Shown one piece after another: positions 14,033-20,566 of a DNA stretch of 20,566 nucleotides (position 1 is the stretch's first letter; every line of letters starts with the position of its first letter). Under the pieces are notes generated by a model. That model saw only the letters and a program-made list of their open reading frames with translations, was not told where the DNA came from and ran no database searches. The position numbers were made by a program, and so were the translations under genes. Location: assembly GCA_000431815.1 (NCBI GenBank), contig FR889223.1:1-20566 (forward strand), given 5' to 3'. This stretch comes from Butyrivibrio sp. CAG:318 (GTDB lineage Bacteria; Bacillota; Clostridia; Lachnospirales; Lachnospiraceae).

Positions 14033-14942
14033 CTAACTTGGATTTTCCTTCCTTACGTTCAAGTTCTTCAAGCGCACGGATCTCGGCATCTGCCATATCT
14101 TCCTTGTAACTGTTGTTACGACGCTTTTTAGGTTTGAATTTAATTTCATCAACCTTATATTCTTTGATATCTTTCTCGCCATTTTCCAGTGTGACAATAA
14201 TTTTGATCTTCTGTCTCAGGACATTGACGCTGTATACTTCTCCGGTCATTCCGTCCTTAGTGGACACTTTATCCCCGACATCCGGGAGTCTGCTGTTAAG
14301 ATATTCATAGGTATCCTGTTCATTCTTAAGGCAGCACATAAGCCTGCCGCACATTCCCGATATCTTGGCCGGATTAAGCGAAAGATTCTGTTCCTTAGCC
14401 ATCTTAATTGACACCGGTATAAATTCCGACAGATACGACTGACAGCACAAAACTCTGCCGCATATTCCGATTCCGCCACGTATTTTGGTCTCATCACGCA
14501 CGCCTATCTGGCGAAGTTCTATTCTGGTTCTGAACACAGCTGCCAGGTCTTTTACCAGTTCACGGAAGTCAATTCTTCCGTCCGCCGTGAAGTAAAAGAG
14601 CACTTTATTGTTATCAAATGTATACTCAACATCTATAAGCTTCATCTCAAGCTTATGCTTGGCTATTTTCTCAAGACATATCTTGTATGCTTCTTTCTCT
14701 TTCTTACGGTTGGCCTCCTCTTTCTTATCATCCTCGGCCGTAGCAATACGGATAACCGGTTTCAGCGGAAGTACCACTTTATCATCTTCGACTTCTCTTA
14801 TTCCAAGAACAACATTACCGTATTCCACACCTCTTGCTGTCTCAACGATAACGTGCTGTCCCTTTTCTATTTTCATATTCATCGGGTCAAAAAAATATAC
14901 TTTTCCGGCCTGTCTGAATCTGACGCCTATAACTTTAATCAT
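14022..14942 (-). CDS. ricT: PSP1-domain regulator RicT (YaaT)
   Basis: RicT is part of the Ric (RicA-RicF-RicT) complex, which in Bacillus binds iron-sulfur clusters and steers RNase Y-dependent mRNA processing and development. The 306-residue protein starts with VIGVRFRQAGKVYFFDP and has the PSP1 core (about 85-205) with GICGRVLCC and GMCGRLMCC. The six cysteines are 161, 166, 167, 198, 203 and 204, fitting metal-cluster binding. The C-terminal tail is charged (KPKKRRNN). AAGGAG lies seven bases before ATG 14942. The gene begins one base after the holB stop and overlaps the methyltransferase gene. The holB-ricT-methyltransferase order matches Bacillus. Confidence 0.92.
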   Translation of the reverse strand: MIKVIGVRFRQAGKVYFFDPMNMKIEKGQHVIVETARGVEYGNVVLGIREVEDDKVVLPLKPVIRIATAEDDKKEEANRKKEKEAYKICLEKIAKHKLEMKLIDVEYTFDNNKVLFYFTADGRIDFRELVKDLAAVFRTRIELRQIGVRDETKIRGGIGICGRVLCCQSYLSEFIPVSIKMAKEQNLSLNPAKISGMCGRLMCCLKNEQDTYEYLNSRLPDVGDKVSTKDGMTGEVYSVNVLRQKIKIIVTLENGEKDIKEYKVDEIKFKPKKRRNNSYKEDMADAEIRALEELERKEGKSKLDDN

Positions 14943-14943
14943 G

Positions 14944-15933
14944 TCAATTCTCCTTAATATTTAACAGCATAAGCTCGATTGCCAAATCAAAATTAACATT
15001 GGCATCAAGTCTCTGCTTGGCTGTCTCACATCCGCGCAGGATATTCTCCAGTCCTTCATAGGAACTCTTGCTTGCCTGCTTTCTTATATAATTAATATCA
15101 TCCATAAACACCAGATTATTGGCATCCTTGGTCACTTTAAAAAGCAGGACGTCCCTAAACCACATCTCGATAACATCAATATAGTCCTTTATGTCATCCT
15201 TGTATTCTCCGGCACGCTTAACCGCGTCAAGAATGTCCGGATTACTGTATGTGTGTATATTCTTGGCTATTTTGAGGGCTTCATCCCTTATCTTATCAAA
15301 TACGTCCGATTTTACAAGCGAAACCGCACGACCAATCTTTCCCTGTGCATACGAAGCACACATTCTCGCTTCATATTCCGGAAGCTTATGCTCACGCATG
15401 AGATAGTCCGCCACAACGCTGTCCCTTAACGGTCTGAACTTAAAAATAATACATCTTGATATGATCGTCGGCAGAAAAATCTCATCATTATTCGTAAGAA
15501 AAATGATAACACTGTATGCCGGCGGTTCCTCAATGGTCTTAAGAATCGCATTCTGCGCCTGGACTGTCATTTTCTCGGCTTCGTCGATGATATATACTTT
15601 ATATCTGCCGTTATACGGCTTAATCTGTATATCTTCCACAAGACCGGTTCTCACATCATCAACACCGATGCTGCCCGGTTTCTCATGCCGCACCCATATG
15701 AGGTCGGGATTGTTCCCGGATTCTGTCTGCTTACAGAAATGACACTCTCCGCAGCCTTCGGCACCTCCCTTTTCACAAAGAAGAGCCTCGGCAAAGGCCT
15801 TGGCAACCATCTTTTTGCCGGAACCGTCATCTCCGTCAAAAATATATGCATGGTTGACTTTATTGTTAGTTATCGCATTCTTAAGCTGTGCGATTATATT
15901 CTCATGTCCTATAATTCTATCATATGCTGACAT
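14944..15933 (-). CDS. holB: DNA polymerase III delta' subunit
   Basis: The delta' subunit of the clamp loader that opens the beta sliding clamp at the replication fork. The 329-residue protein has the AAA+ layout of DnaX/HolB: RIIGHENIIAQL at the N-terminus, a P-loop-like GDDGSGKK (34-41) and a zinc-binding cysteine set (53, 61, 64, 67). YIIDEAEKMT (Walker B-like) and the conserved LPTIISRC sensor region follow. The C-terminal part is less conserved, as usual. GGGAGGA precedes ATG 15933 at good spacing. It lies between yaaR and ricT, the Bacillus order. Confidence 0.93.
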   Translation of the reverse strand: MSAYDRIIGHENIIAQLKNAITNNKVNHAYIFDGDDGSGKKMVAKAFAEALLCEKGGAEGCGECHFCKQTESGNNPDLIWVRHEKPGSIGVDDVRTGLVEDIQIKPYNGRYKVYIIDEAEKMTVQAQNAILKTIEEPPAYSVIIFLTNNDEIFLPTIISRCIIFKFRPLRDSVVADYLMREHKLPEYEARMCASYAQGKIGRAVSLVKSDVFDKIRDEALKIAKNIHTYSNPDILDAVKRAGEYKDDIKDYIDVIEMWFRDVLLFKVTKDANNLVFMDDINYIRKQASKSSYEGLENILRGCETAKQRLDANVNFDLAIELMLLNIKEN

Positions 15934-15958
15934 AGCTGTATCCTCCCTTGTTCCGGCA

Positions 15959-16399
15959 CTACGCCACTATATCTAAGAGCAGTCCCTGAATCTCGCCTAC
16001 TTTATTAAGAATCGTAAGGTTGTCCTTCTCGTCCTTGACAAGCTCCCTGGCAAGATCATCAAGATTCTTATCCACCAGCCTTACTATGCCGTAAACCCTG
16101 TGTCTGCCTCTTCTGTCAAGAAAATTCTCTCTTGAAAATTCATGGGAATGGGTAACTACCTCATTCATAAATTCCTTGACGAGTGAACGGTATTTCTTCA
16201 TATCGGTGACATCCATATGCTTAGCGATTCTCTCACCCTGTGCCGTAATCTCGTCCATAAGGGATCCCAGCTTATTCTGCAAATCTTTCTCTTCGATATT
16301 GCTGACAAGCATAAACTTAAACGACCCGTCCGATTCCTTGGGCGTACTCTTAATTTCAATAGGCGCCGCGCCTGTAATATCTTTAACCTTTATGGCCAT
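15959..16399 (-). CDS. yaaR: YaaR family (DUF327) protein
   Basis: A 146-residue, mainly helical protein matching the DUF327/YaaR family, whose biochemical role is unknown. Typical features are the central LGSLMDEITAQGERIAKH and MKKYRSLVKEFMNEVV, then the family hallmark RRGRHRVYGIVRLVDKNLDDLAREL. It has no signal peptide or membrane segment. GGAGGG lies eight bases before ATG 16399. It is 51 bases after the kinase-like gene, the longest gap in the operon, and that gap contains an extended -10 sequence. It lies immediately upstream of holB, as in Bacillus. Confidence 0.88.
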   Translation of the reverse strand: MAIKVKDITGAAPIEIKSTPKESDGSFKFMLVSNIEEKDLQNKLGSLMDEITAQGERIAKHMDVTDMKKYRSLVKEFMNEVVTHSHEFSRENFLDRRGRHRVYGIVRLVDKNLDDLARELVKDEKDNLTILNKVGEIQGLLLDIVA

Positions 16400-16424
16400 T
16401 TAAAAATCCCTCCTTTTCCACATA

Positions 16425-16433
16425 ATTATATCA
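16425..16433 (-). promoter_or_regulatory. Possible internal promoter before yaaR
   Basis: On the minus strand TGATATAAT is a consensus extended -10 (TGN plus TATAAT) in the 51-base gap between the kinase-like gene and yaaR, 26 bases before ATG 16399. No recognisable -35 is present, which extended -10 promoters can tolerate. Confidence 0.4.
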
Positions 16434-16450
16434 TACCTGAATCTAAATTG

Positions 16451-17044
16451 CTAGTTTATCACATCCGCAATATATGCACGTATTTTATCAATACACCTGT
16501 CAAGGTCATCATTATTAAATCTGATATCTATATCGAGCGCTGCTATTTTATCGTCAGAGAAATCATCCTCATCCGCAAGAAATCGTCTGCACATCTCAGC
16601 ATATTTGGGATTCTTCTGTGAATCCTCCCGCGCAAGCGCCCTGTGTATACGTGTCTTCGCATCTACTTCTATATATATCGGATGTACTCTGTCTTTACCG
16701 TAGTAATTTCTTATTTTATCGTAAGCCTCCAGTGTTCCTATTATGATATATGTTTCTTTTGAGTCCATATCTATCTGTCCGTCATCGAGGGTAAAATATT
16801 TCCACACTCCGTAAACCGTGTTATACGCGCGAAGTTCCACTATCCGGCCCTGCTCCTCATACTGCGCACAGTGTTCTTCATCAGTAAAAAAATATTCCCT
16901 GCCATCCGCTTCACCGTCTCTCATCGGTCTCGTGGTGTACATCGTAACCGTCTTAAGCCCGCAATCCGCCTGACCCACCAGCCTTGAAAAAATCGTATCT
17001 TTTCCCGATGAACTTTTTCCCATAATCACAAAAATATCTGCCAT
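16451..17044 (-). CDS. Guanylate-kinase-like protein, divergent
   Basis: A 197-residue P-loop protein of the guanylate kinase fold. Gmk converts GMP and ATP to GDP and ADP. The N-terminus is FVIMGKSSSGKDTIF, a Walker A in which the usual Ser/Thr after GK is Asp. The GMP-binding segment TTRPMRDGEADGREYFF is well kept, and a VYGVW motif stands in for NYYGT. The region normally reading like LEIDVQGA is IIIGTLEAYDKI, without that pattern. Such proteins are usually called guanylate kinase in Lachnospiraceae, but these changes leave the substrate open. ATG 17044 is chosen for AGGAG seven bases upstream; a TTG at 17062 would extend it by six residues without support. It occupies the place of tmk (thymidylate kinase) in the Bacillus gene order. 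Confidence 0.75.
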   Translation of the reverse strand: MADIFVIMGKSSSGKDTIFSRLVGQADCGLKTVTMYTTRPMRDGEADGREYFFTDEEHCAQYEEQGRIVELRAYNTVYGVWKYFTLDDGQIDMDSKETYIIIGTLEAYDKIRNYYGKDRVHPIYIEVDAKTRIHRALAREDSQKNPKYAEMCRRFLADEDDFSDDKIAALDIDIRFNNDDLDRCIDKIRAYIADVIN

Positions 17045-17058
17045 GTAAATCTCCTGTT

Positions 17059-18435
17059 TCAATCGTCCGTTACCGGTATCATGCCGTCCGCCGTGATTCC
17101 TCGTATCTCAAAACCGCGTCCGGCGTACTCTTTAATTTCCCTTAAAATGTCATCGCTTACCATCTCGCCCGGAACTACCCACGGCACTCCCGGCGGATAA
17201 ATGTATACATATTCCGCGCATACTCTGCCGGCTGCATCTTCCGCGGTTATCATCTGCATATCGTGCCCGTCAATCTCCCATGGCTCATGCACCTTAACCG
17301 GCCACCCGAAATCTATATTTTTATCCTTGTGCACACTGTGTATTTTATTATCTGTCTCCAAAAGCGCATTATACAGTCTGTCGATTCCTTCATCGGTATC
17401 CATGCAGCTTGTCATTGCGATGACGTATTCCGCGGATGCCATCTCAGCTTCAAGATGATATTTGTCCCTGAGAATCCGCATAAGTATATTTCCGTTTATG
17501 TCGGAATTATCCGTACATATGACCACTTTCTCCATATCATATCTGCTGCTTTCAAACAGCCGCAGATGCTTAAAACTCCTGCATTTTTCACGAAATTCCG
17601 CCATTCTTTCATAATGGTATGCGTGAAGGGCCGCTCCCTCGCTTTCCATAATGTCCATGCACCGCTCAACCGACGCGGTCAACAGATATGACGGGCTTGT
17701 ACTCACATATATATCTGTGTATTTCTTGATAACACGACTGTCAACCCGGCCGCTTCCCACACACAGAACCGCCGTCTGCGTAAAAGCCGGAAGCGTCTTG
17801 TGAAGGCTCATTATAACAATATCCGCGCCCTCCGTTACAGGGTTTGACGGGAATTTGTCCCCGATTCCGAAATGAGCACCATGCGCACAATCAACTATCA
17901 GCACTCCTCCGTGCGAATGTACAATGTCCGCTATTCTTCTGATGTCTGATACTACACCTTCATAAGTCGGTGAAGTTATAAACACAGCCTTAATATCCGG
18001 AAATTCGCAGTATCTGCGCTCTATATCTTCCGGCATTATCTCACCCGCAATCCCCGCTCCATCCGTGTGCGGATAAATATATTCCGCGCGTATCTGCCTT
18101 ACAAAAATAGCATTATATGCTGATTTATGCGAATTTCTGGCAATCAGGATTCTCTCGCCCGGCCTTACCGCTGCCGATACCGCTGCCATTATTCCCGATG
18201 TGCTTCCGTTTACCAGAATATAAGATTCCCGCGCTTTATAAAGTCTGTTTACACGCTCCGTCAAGTCTTTGAGAATCCCCGCAGGCTCATGCAGATCATC
18301 AAATCCGTCTATCTCCGTAATATCGTAATCATACGGATTGATATTCCACGTGAGGTTTCTCTTATGCCCCGGCATATGTAACGGGTACATGTCCGACTGC
18401 GCATACGCTTTCAGTCTGTCCGTAAGTGTTCCCAT
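17059..18435 (-). CDS. Orn/Lys/Arg decarboxylase family PLP enzyme (YaaO-like)
   Basis: A fold-type I PLP enzyme related to bacterial arginine, lysine and ornithine decarboxylases, such as YaaO and SpeA of Bacillus. Features of the 458-residue protein are YPLHMPGHKRN (17-27), ITEIDGFDDLHEP (39-51), VNGSTSGIMAA (75-85, phosphate binding) and ARNSHKSAYNAI (99-110). Next are VDCAHGAHFG (181-190) and SLHKTLPAFTQ with Schiff-base Lys213. The cofactor-site sequence VDEAHGAH is VDCAHGAH here, while the Asp (182) is kept. The C-terminal domain contains YIYPPGVPWVVPGE, typical of the family. The substrate cannot be decided; family members near tmk/holB are often of unproven function. ATG 18435 follows AGAGGTG and lies 10 bases after the patatin gene. 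Confidence 0.85.
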   Translation of the reverse strand: MGTLTDRLKAYAQSDMYPLHMPGHKRNLTWNINPYDYDITEIDGFDDLHEPAGILKDLTERVNRLYKARESYILVNGSTSGIMAAVSAAVRPGERILIARNSHKSAYNAIFVRQIRAEYIYPHTDGAGIAGEIMPEDIERRYCEFPDIKAVFITSPTYEGVVSDIRRIADIVHSHGGVLIVDCAHGAHFGIGDKFPSNPVTEGADIVIMSLHKTLPAFTQTAVLCVGSGRVDSRVIKKYTDIYVSTSPSYLLTASVERCMDIMESEGAALHAYHYERMAEFREKCRSFKHLRLFESSRYDMEKVVICTDNSDINGNILMRILRDKYHLEAEMASAEYVIAMTSCMDTDEGIDRLYNALLETDNKIHSVHKDKNIDFGWPVKVHEPWEIDGHDMQMITAEDAAGRVCAEYVYIYPPGVPWVVPGEMVSDDILREIKEYAGRGFEIRGITADGMIPVTDD

Positions 18436-18445
18436 CCGCGCACCT

Positions 18446-19366
18446 CTACATAAAACGGTTGATGAGTGAATTTATTTTATCCATATCATCATTAACCTGA
18501 TTCTCTATATTTTCTTTCCGGTATTCAAAAATAATCCTGTCATAATCGCCCTGTTCCGTTATTCTGTAAGCGCCACGCACTCCCTCATCACTCATATCCT
18601 TATCGCTGTACTCCAGTACTCTTTTTGCATCGGCATATCCCAGATTCATTCGGACTTTCGCACCGCGTGGTGTAAAATCAAGCGTCCCGTTCCAAAAATC
18701 CCCTATCTCCGCCGACGGTTTAATATATACAAATTCCGCATCCGGGTATCTGTCATAATCAATCTTTCTGTCCATTGACAGTCCTATAACTATAAAATGC
18801 CTTATACCCTTATCATAAAGCGGCTCTATCGGCAGATTGTCCGTAAGCCCGCCATCCCTGTATTTTCTGTCGCCTATCTGTACCGGCGTATATATAAAAG
18901 GCAGTGCGGATGATGCCAGAAGGATATCCTTAATCTCATCCTGCGGTCTGTTATTCAGCTCAAAATATCTGATACTGCCCTGTCCCTCTCCGTTCTCATC
19001 ATATTCCGTGGCCGCGGCATAAACTGTTACATCACCGGTTCTGACCTGCTCCAGATTGACATAATCATCTATCATCTTAAGCAGTCCTTCCCTCGAAACC
19101 AGGCCTTCCTTACCGTCAATCATCGATGGCTCGATTGCGAGAAACTGCCCCCGCGAGACGCTCTCCCATGCCGCCCCGGCCGCCTTGATGTCCTTATTGG
19201 CAAAAAGAACCGCATTCAGCGCCCCGACGCTCGCGCCCGAAACCGCCGTGATGTAATCCTGTATTCCGTATTCCCACAATGCCTTAAAAGCACCGGCCTG
19301 ATATGCTCCCTTGCCGCCGCCTCCAGCCAACACCAATCCCCATTCGTCCTTAGAAAAATCTTTCAT
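18446..19366 (-). CDS. Patatin-like phospholipase
   Basis: A lipid acyl hydrolase of the patatin/RssA family with a Ser-Asp catalytic dyad. The glycine-rich oxyanion loop is GLVLAGGGGKGAYQAG. The nucleophile elbow is SGASVGALNAV, with the serine at residue 46, and the DGG box (YRDGGLTDNLPIEPL) puts the catalytic Asp at 171. There is no signal peptide or membrane segment, so it is probably cytoplasmic. I chose ATG 19366 because GGAGG lies eight bases upstream. The ATG at 19384 has no ribosome site and would lie only about ten bases from the predicted transcript start. It is the first gene of the long operon, 29 bases after that transcript start. The lipid substrate is unknown, and a link to the replication and RNA-modification genes downstream is not obvious. 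Confidence 0.9.
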   Translation of the reverse strand: MKDFSKDEWGLVLAGGGGKGAYQAGAFKALWEYGIQDYITAVSGASVGALNAVLFANKDIKAAGAAWESVSRGQFLAIEPSMIDGKEGLVSREGLLKMIDDYVNLEQVRTGDVTVYAAATEYDENGEGQGSIRYFELNNRPQDEIKDILLASSALPFIYTPVQIGDRKYRDGGLTDNLPIEPLYDKGIRHFIVIGLSMDRKIDYDRYPDAEFVYIKPSAEIGDFWNGTLDFTPRGAKVRMNLGYADAKRVLEYSDKDMSDEGVRGAYRITEQGDYDRIIFEYRKENIENQVNDDMDKINSLINRFM

Positions 19367-19401
19367 TGCACAATCCTCCGCCATAATTCCAATGTATTAC
19401 T

Positions 19402-19430
19402 ATTATATTGCACGGACGGACATTTGGCAA
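19402..19430 (-). promoter_or_regulatory. SigA promoter of the patatin-rsmI operon
   Basis: On the minus strand TTGCCA (plus 19425-19430), exactly 17 bases and TATAAT (plus 19402-19407) give an 11/12 match to the SigA consensus. It lies between the upstream terminator and the patatin start codon. Confidence 0.85.
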
Positions 19431-19459
19431 CCGGTTGTGGTGTATCCCTCCCATAAGCC

Positions 19460-19496
19460 AAAAAAACAGGTCTCACAGCGTACGCCGCAAAACCTG
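19460..19496 (-). terminator. Second (distal) terminator after the nitroreductase gene
   Basis: On the minus strand CAGGTTTTGCGGC (plus 19484-19496) pairs over 13 positions, including G-U pairs, with GCTGTGAGACCTG (plus 19467-19479) around a GTAC loop. A T7 run follows (plus 19460-19466). It lies about 30 bases before the operon promoter and would insulate it. Confidence 0.75.
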
Positions 19497-19540
19497 CTCA
19501 ATTCTTATTCCTTTATTTCTCGTCAAAATCCTTCATTCTA

Positions 19541-19574
19541 AAACAAAAAGCGCCGCTTCTCTACGAAGTGGCGC
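19541..19574 (-). terminator. First (proximal) terminator after the nitroreductase gene
   Basis: GCGCCGCTTC at 19550-19559 and GAAGTGGCGC at 19565-19574 form a ten-position stem with a five-base loop. One position is A-C in the minus transcript (G-U in the plus transcript). The minus strand continues as TTTTTGTTT, placing it as the terminator 22 bases after the nitroreductase stop. Confidence 0.75.
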
Positions 19575-19595
19575 TCCTTTACGCTTAAATATTTT

Positions 19596-20117
19596 TTATG
19601 CTCTGATGATATAATTATCTTTCCTCGGCGCTGCCTCTTTGACTCCGCCTTCATCCCTGTAACCTAGGATGCAATTTCCGATACCTTCACAGTTCTCCGG
19701 CAAGCCCCATTTCTTCATAAGGTCCTTACCTTCCGGACTTTCAAATACTTCCTTCGCCCTGAAGATATAACATGAATCCACGCCTACCGCCTGTGCCGCA
19801 TTAAGAAGGTTACCCATAACCAGCACTCCGTCATACAGATATGTCGGTCGCTCCTTGTCTGCAAAAACAATCAGGACTGTCGGTGCTCCGTAAAACGGAT
19901 CTCCGTCCATTCCCGCTACCGCCGCATTCATCCTTGACAATTTCTTAACAAGCTCCGGCTCCTGAACAACCACTATATACGGTGACTGCTTACCCATTCC
20001 CGTCGGCGCATATGTTCCGGCTTCAAGTATCGCATTCAGCTCGTCGTCCTTAATCTGCTCCGGCAGATACTTTCTGCAGCTTCTTCTATTCTTAAGATCA
20101 TACAATGTCTCTTTCAC
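19596..20117 (-). CDS. Nitroreductase family protein
   Basis: A small (173-residue) FMN-dependent nitroreductase-fold protein; the family reduces nitro, quinone or other acceptors with NAD(P)H. The FMN phosphate-binding start is present (LKNRRSCRKYLPEQI, 8-22), as are LEAGTYAPTGMGKQSPY (31-47), a central DGVLVMGNLLNAAQAVGVDSC and a closing NCILGYRDEG. The C-terminal APRKDNYI has the lysine/arginine seen in related proteins. The start is GTG at 20117, with GGAGG eight bases upstream. It is a single-gene unit: a candidate promoter lies upstream and two terminators follow. The physiological substrate cannot be told from sequence. Confidence 0.9.
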   Translation of the reverse strand: MKETLYDLKNRRSCRKYLPEQIKDDELNAILEAGTYAPTGMGKQSPYIVVVQEPELVKKLSRMNAAVAGMDGDPFYGAPTVLIVFADKERPTYLYDGVLVMGNLLNAAQAVGVDSCYIFRAKEVFESPEGKDLMKKWGLPENCEGIGNCILGYRDEGGVKEAAPRKDNYIIRA

Positions 20118-20148
20118 AATTATTACCTCCTTGCATTAATTTGTATTT

Positions 20149-20176
20149 ATATTATCACAAATATCCGGTTACGCAA
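20149..20176 (-). promoter_or_regulatory. Possible promoter of the nitroreductase gene
   Basis: On the minus strand TTGCGT (plus 20171-20176) is followed after 16 bases by TAATAT (plus 20149-20154). An alternative -10, TATAAA (plus 20146-20151), has a 19-base spacer. The match is moderate and rests mainly on position. Confidence 0.35.
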
Positions 20177-20217
20177 GTGGAAAATTGCCCATTATTGTGG
20201 ATAACCTGCTTTATAAC

Positions 20218-20251
20218 AAAAAAAAACCCTAAATACTTTAAGTATTTAAGG
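20218..20251 (-). terminator. Terminator of the tRNA cluster
   Basis: CCCTAAATAC at 20227-20236 pairs with GTATTTAAGG at 20242-20251 (ten positions, one wobble, five-base loop). On the minus strand a T9 run follows (plus 20218-20226). It begins ten bases after the 3' end of the Phe tRNA. Confidence 0.85.
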
Positions 20252-20260
20252 TAATAAAAG

Positions 20261-20333
<73 letters not shown>

Positions 20334-20356
20334 ATTTGACAAGTATTAACTTGTAG

Positions 20357-20430
20357 TAGCGGGGACAGGATTTGAACCTATGACCTTCGGGTTATGAGCC
20401 CGACGAGCTTCCAGACTGCTCCACCCCGCG
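20357..20430 (-). tRNA. Initiator tRNA-fMet (anticodon CAT)
   Basis: A 74-base cloverleaf with anticodon CAT. It has the initiator hallmarks: three G-C pairs at the base of the anticodon stem (CGGG-CTCATAA-CCCG) and no Watson-Crick pair at 1-72 (C1 opposite T72, then A73). The rest of the acceptor pairs GCGGGG with CCCCGC. CCA is not encoded. Confidence 0.92.
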
Positions 20431-20478
20431 TCAATATTTTACTTTATCCTGTATAGTATCATAATGAAAATTATGAAG

Positions 20479-20560
20479 TGGATGGAGGTGGATTCGAACC
20501 ACCGAAGCGTTCCGCAACAGATTTACAGTCTGCCCCCTTTGGCCACTCGGGAATCCCTCC
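20479..20560 (-). tRNA. tRNA-Tyr (anticodon GTA)
   Basis: An 82-base class II tRNA with a long variable arm (TTGCGGAACGCTTC). The anticodon arm is GCAGA-CTGTAAA-TCTGT with GTA, and the T arm is GGTGG-TTCGAAT-CCACC. The acceptor strands GGAGGGA and TCCATCC pair except at position 4-69, a G-A mismatch. CCA is not encoded. It is the first of the cluster in the direction of transcription within the window. Confidence 0.92.
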
Positions 20561-20566
20561 ATAAGA

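Overview
The window looks like chromosomal DNA of a motile anaerobic Firmicute of the class Clostridia, most probably family Lachnospiraceae. The reasons are Lachnospiraceae-like flagellin and branching-enzyme sequences, strong GGAGG ribosome sites, SigA- and SigD-type promoters, and tRNA genes that do not encode CCA. The genus cannot be fixed from the sequence alone. Almost every gene lies on the minus strand; a DUF2508 gene and a MraY-like gene are on the plus strand.

Layout. Positions 1-1340 are an AT-rich, degraded patch: a hairpin, a small orphan reading frame, and a Tad pilus remnant in which the start of a TadV-type prepilin peptidase runs into the middle of a TadA/CpaF ATPase that is also cut short at its C-terminus. 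Positions 1478-6541 hold a DUF2508 gene facing a flagellar group: a large FliK-like protein, a cysteine-rich flagellin behind a near-perfect SigD promoter, and its export chaperone FliS. Positions 6562-9626 carry glgB and a divergent MraY-like transferase whose promoters sit back to back.

Positions 9623-12184 are a tightly coupled three-gene unit for one membrane-anchored and two secreted envelope proteins. The two secreted proteins appear to share a C-terminal domain. I cannot assign this unit to a named system; it is the best candidate for something undescribed.

Positions 12348-19430 are one long operon behind a clear SigA promoter: patatin-like hydrolase, Orn/Lys/Arg decarboxylase-family protein, guanylate-kinase-like protein, YaaR, HolB, RicT, TrmN6-like methyltransferase and RsmI. 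The order follows the yaaO-tmk-yaaR-holB-yaaT-yabB-yabC block of Bacillus, with a guanylate-kinase-like gene where tmk would be. Tandem terminators separate it from a small nitroreductase gene. The window ends in a tRNA cluster (Tyr, initiator Met, Phe) with its own terminator.

Most notable are the secreted three-gene unit, a degenerate seven-copy helical motif in the FliK-like protein, a flagellin with six cysteines, the Tad deletion fusion, the kinase swap in the yaaO-rsmI block, and a terminator palindrome that encodes near-identical C-termini of two convergent genes.
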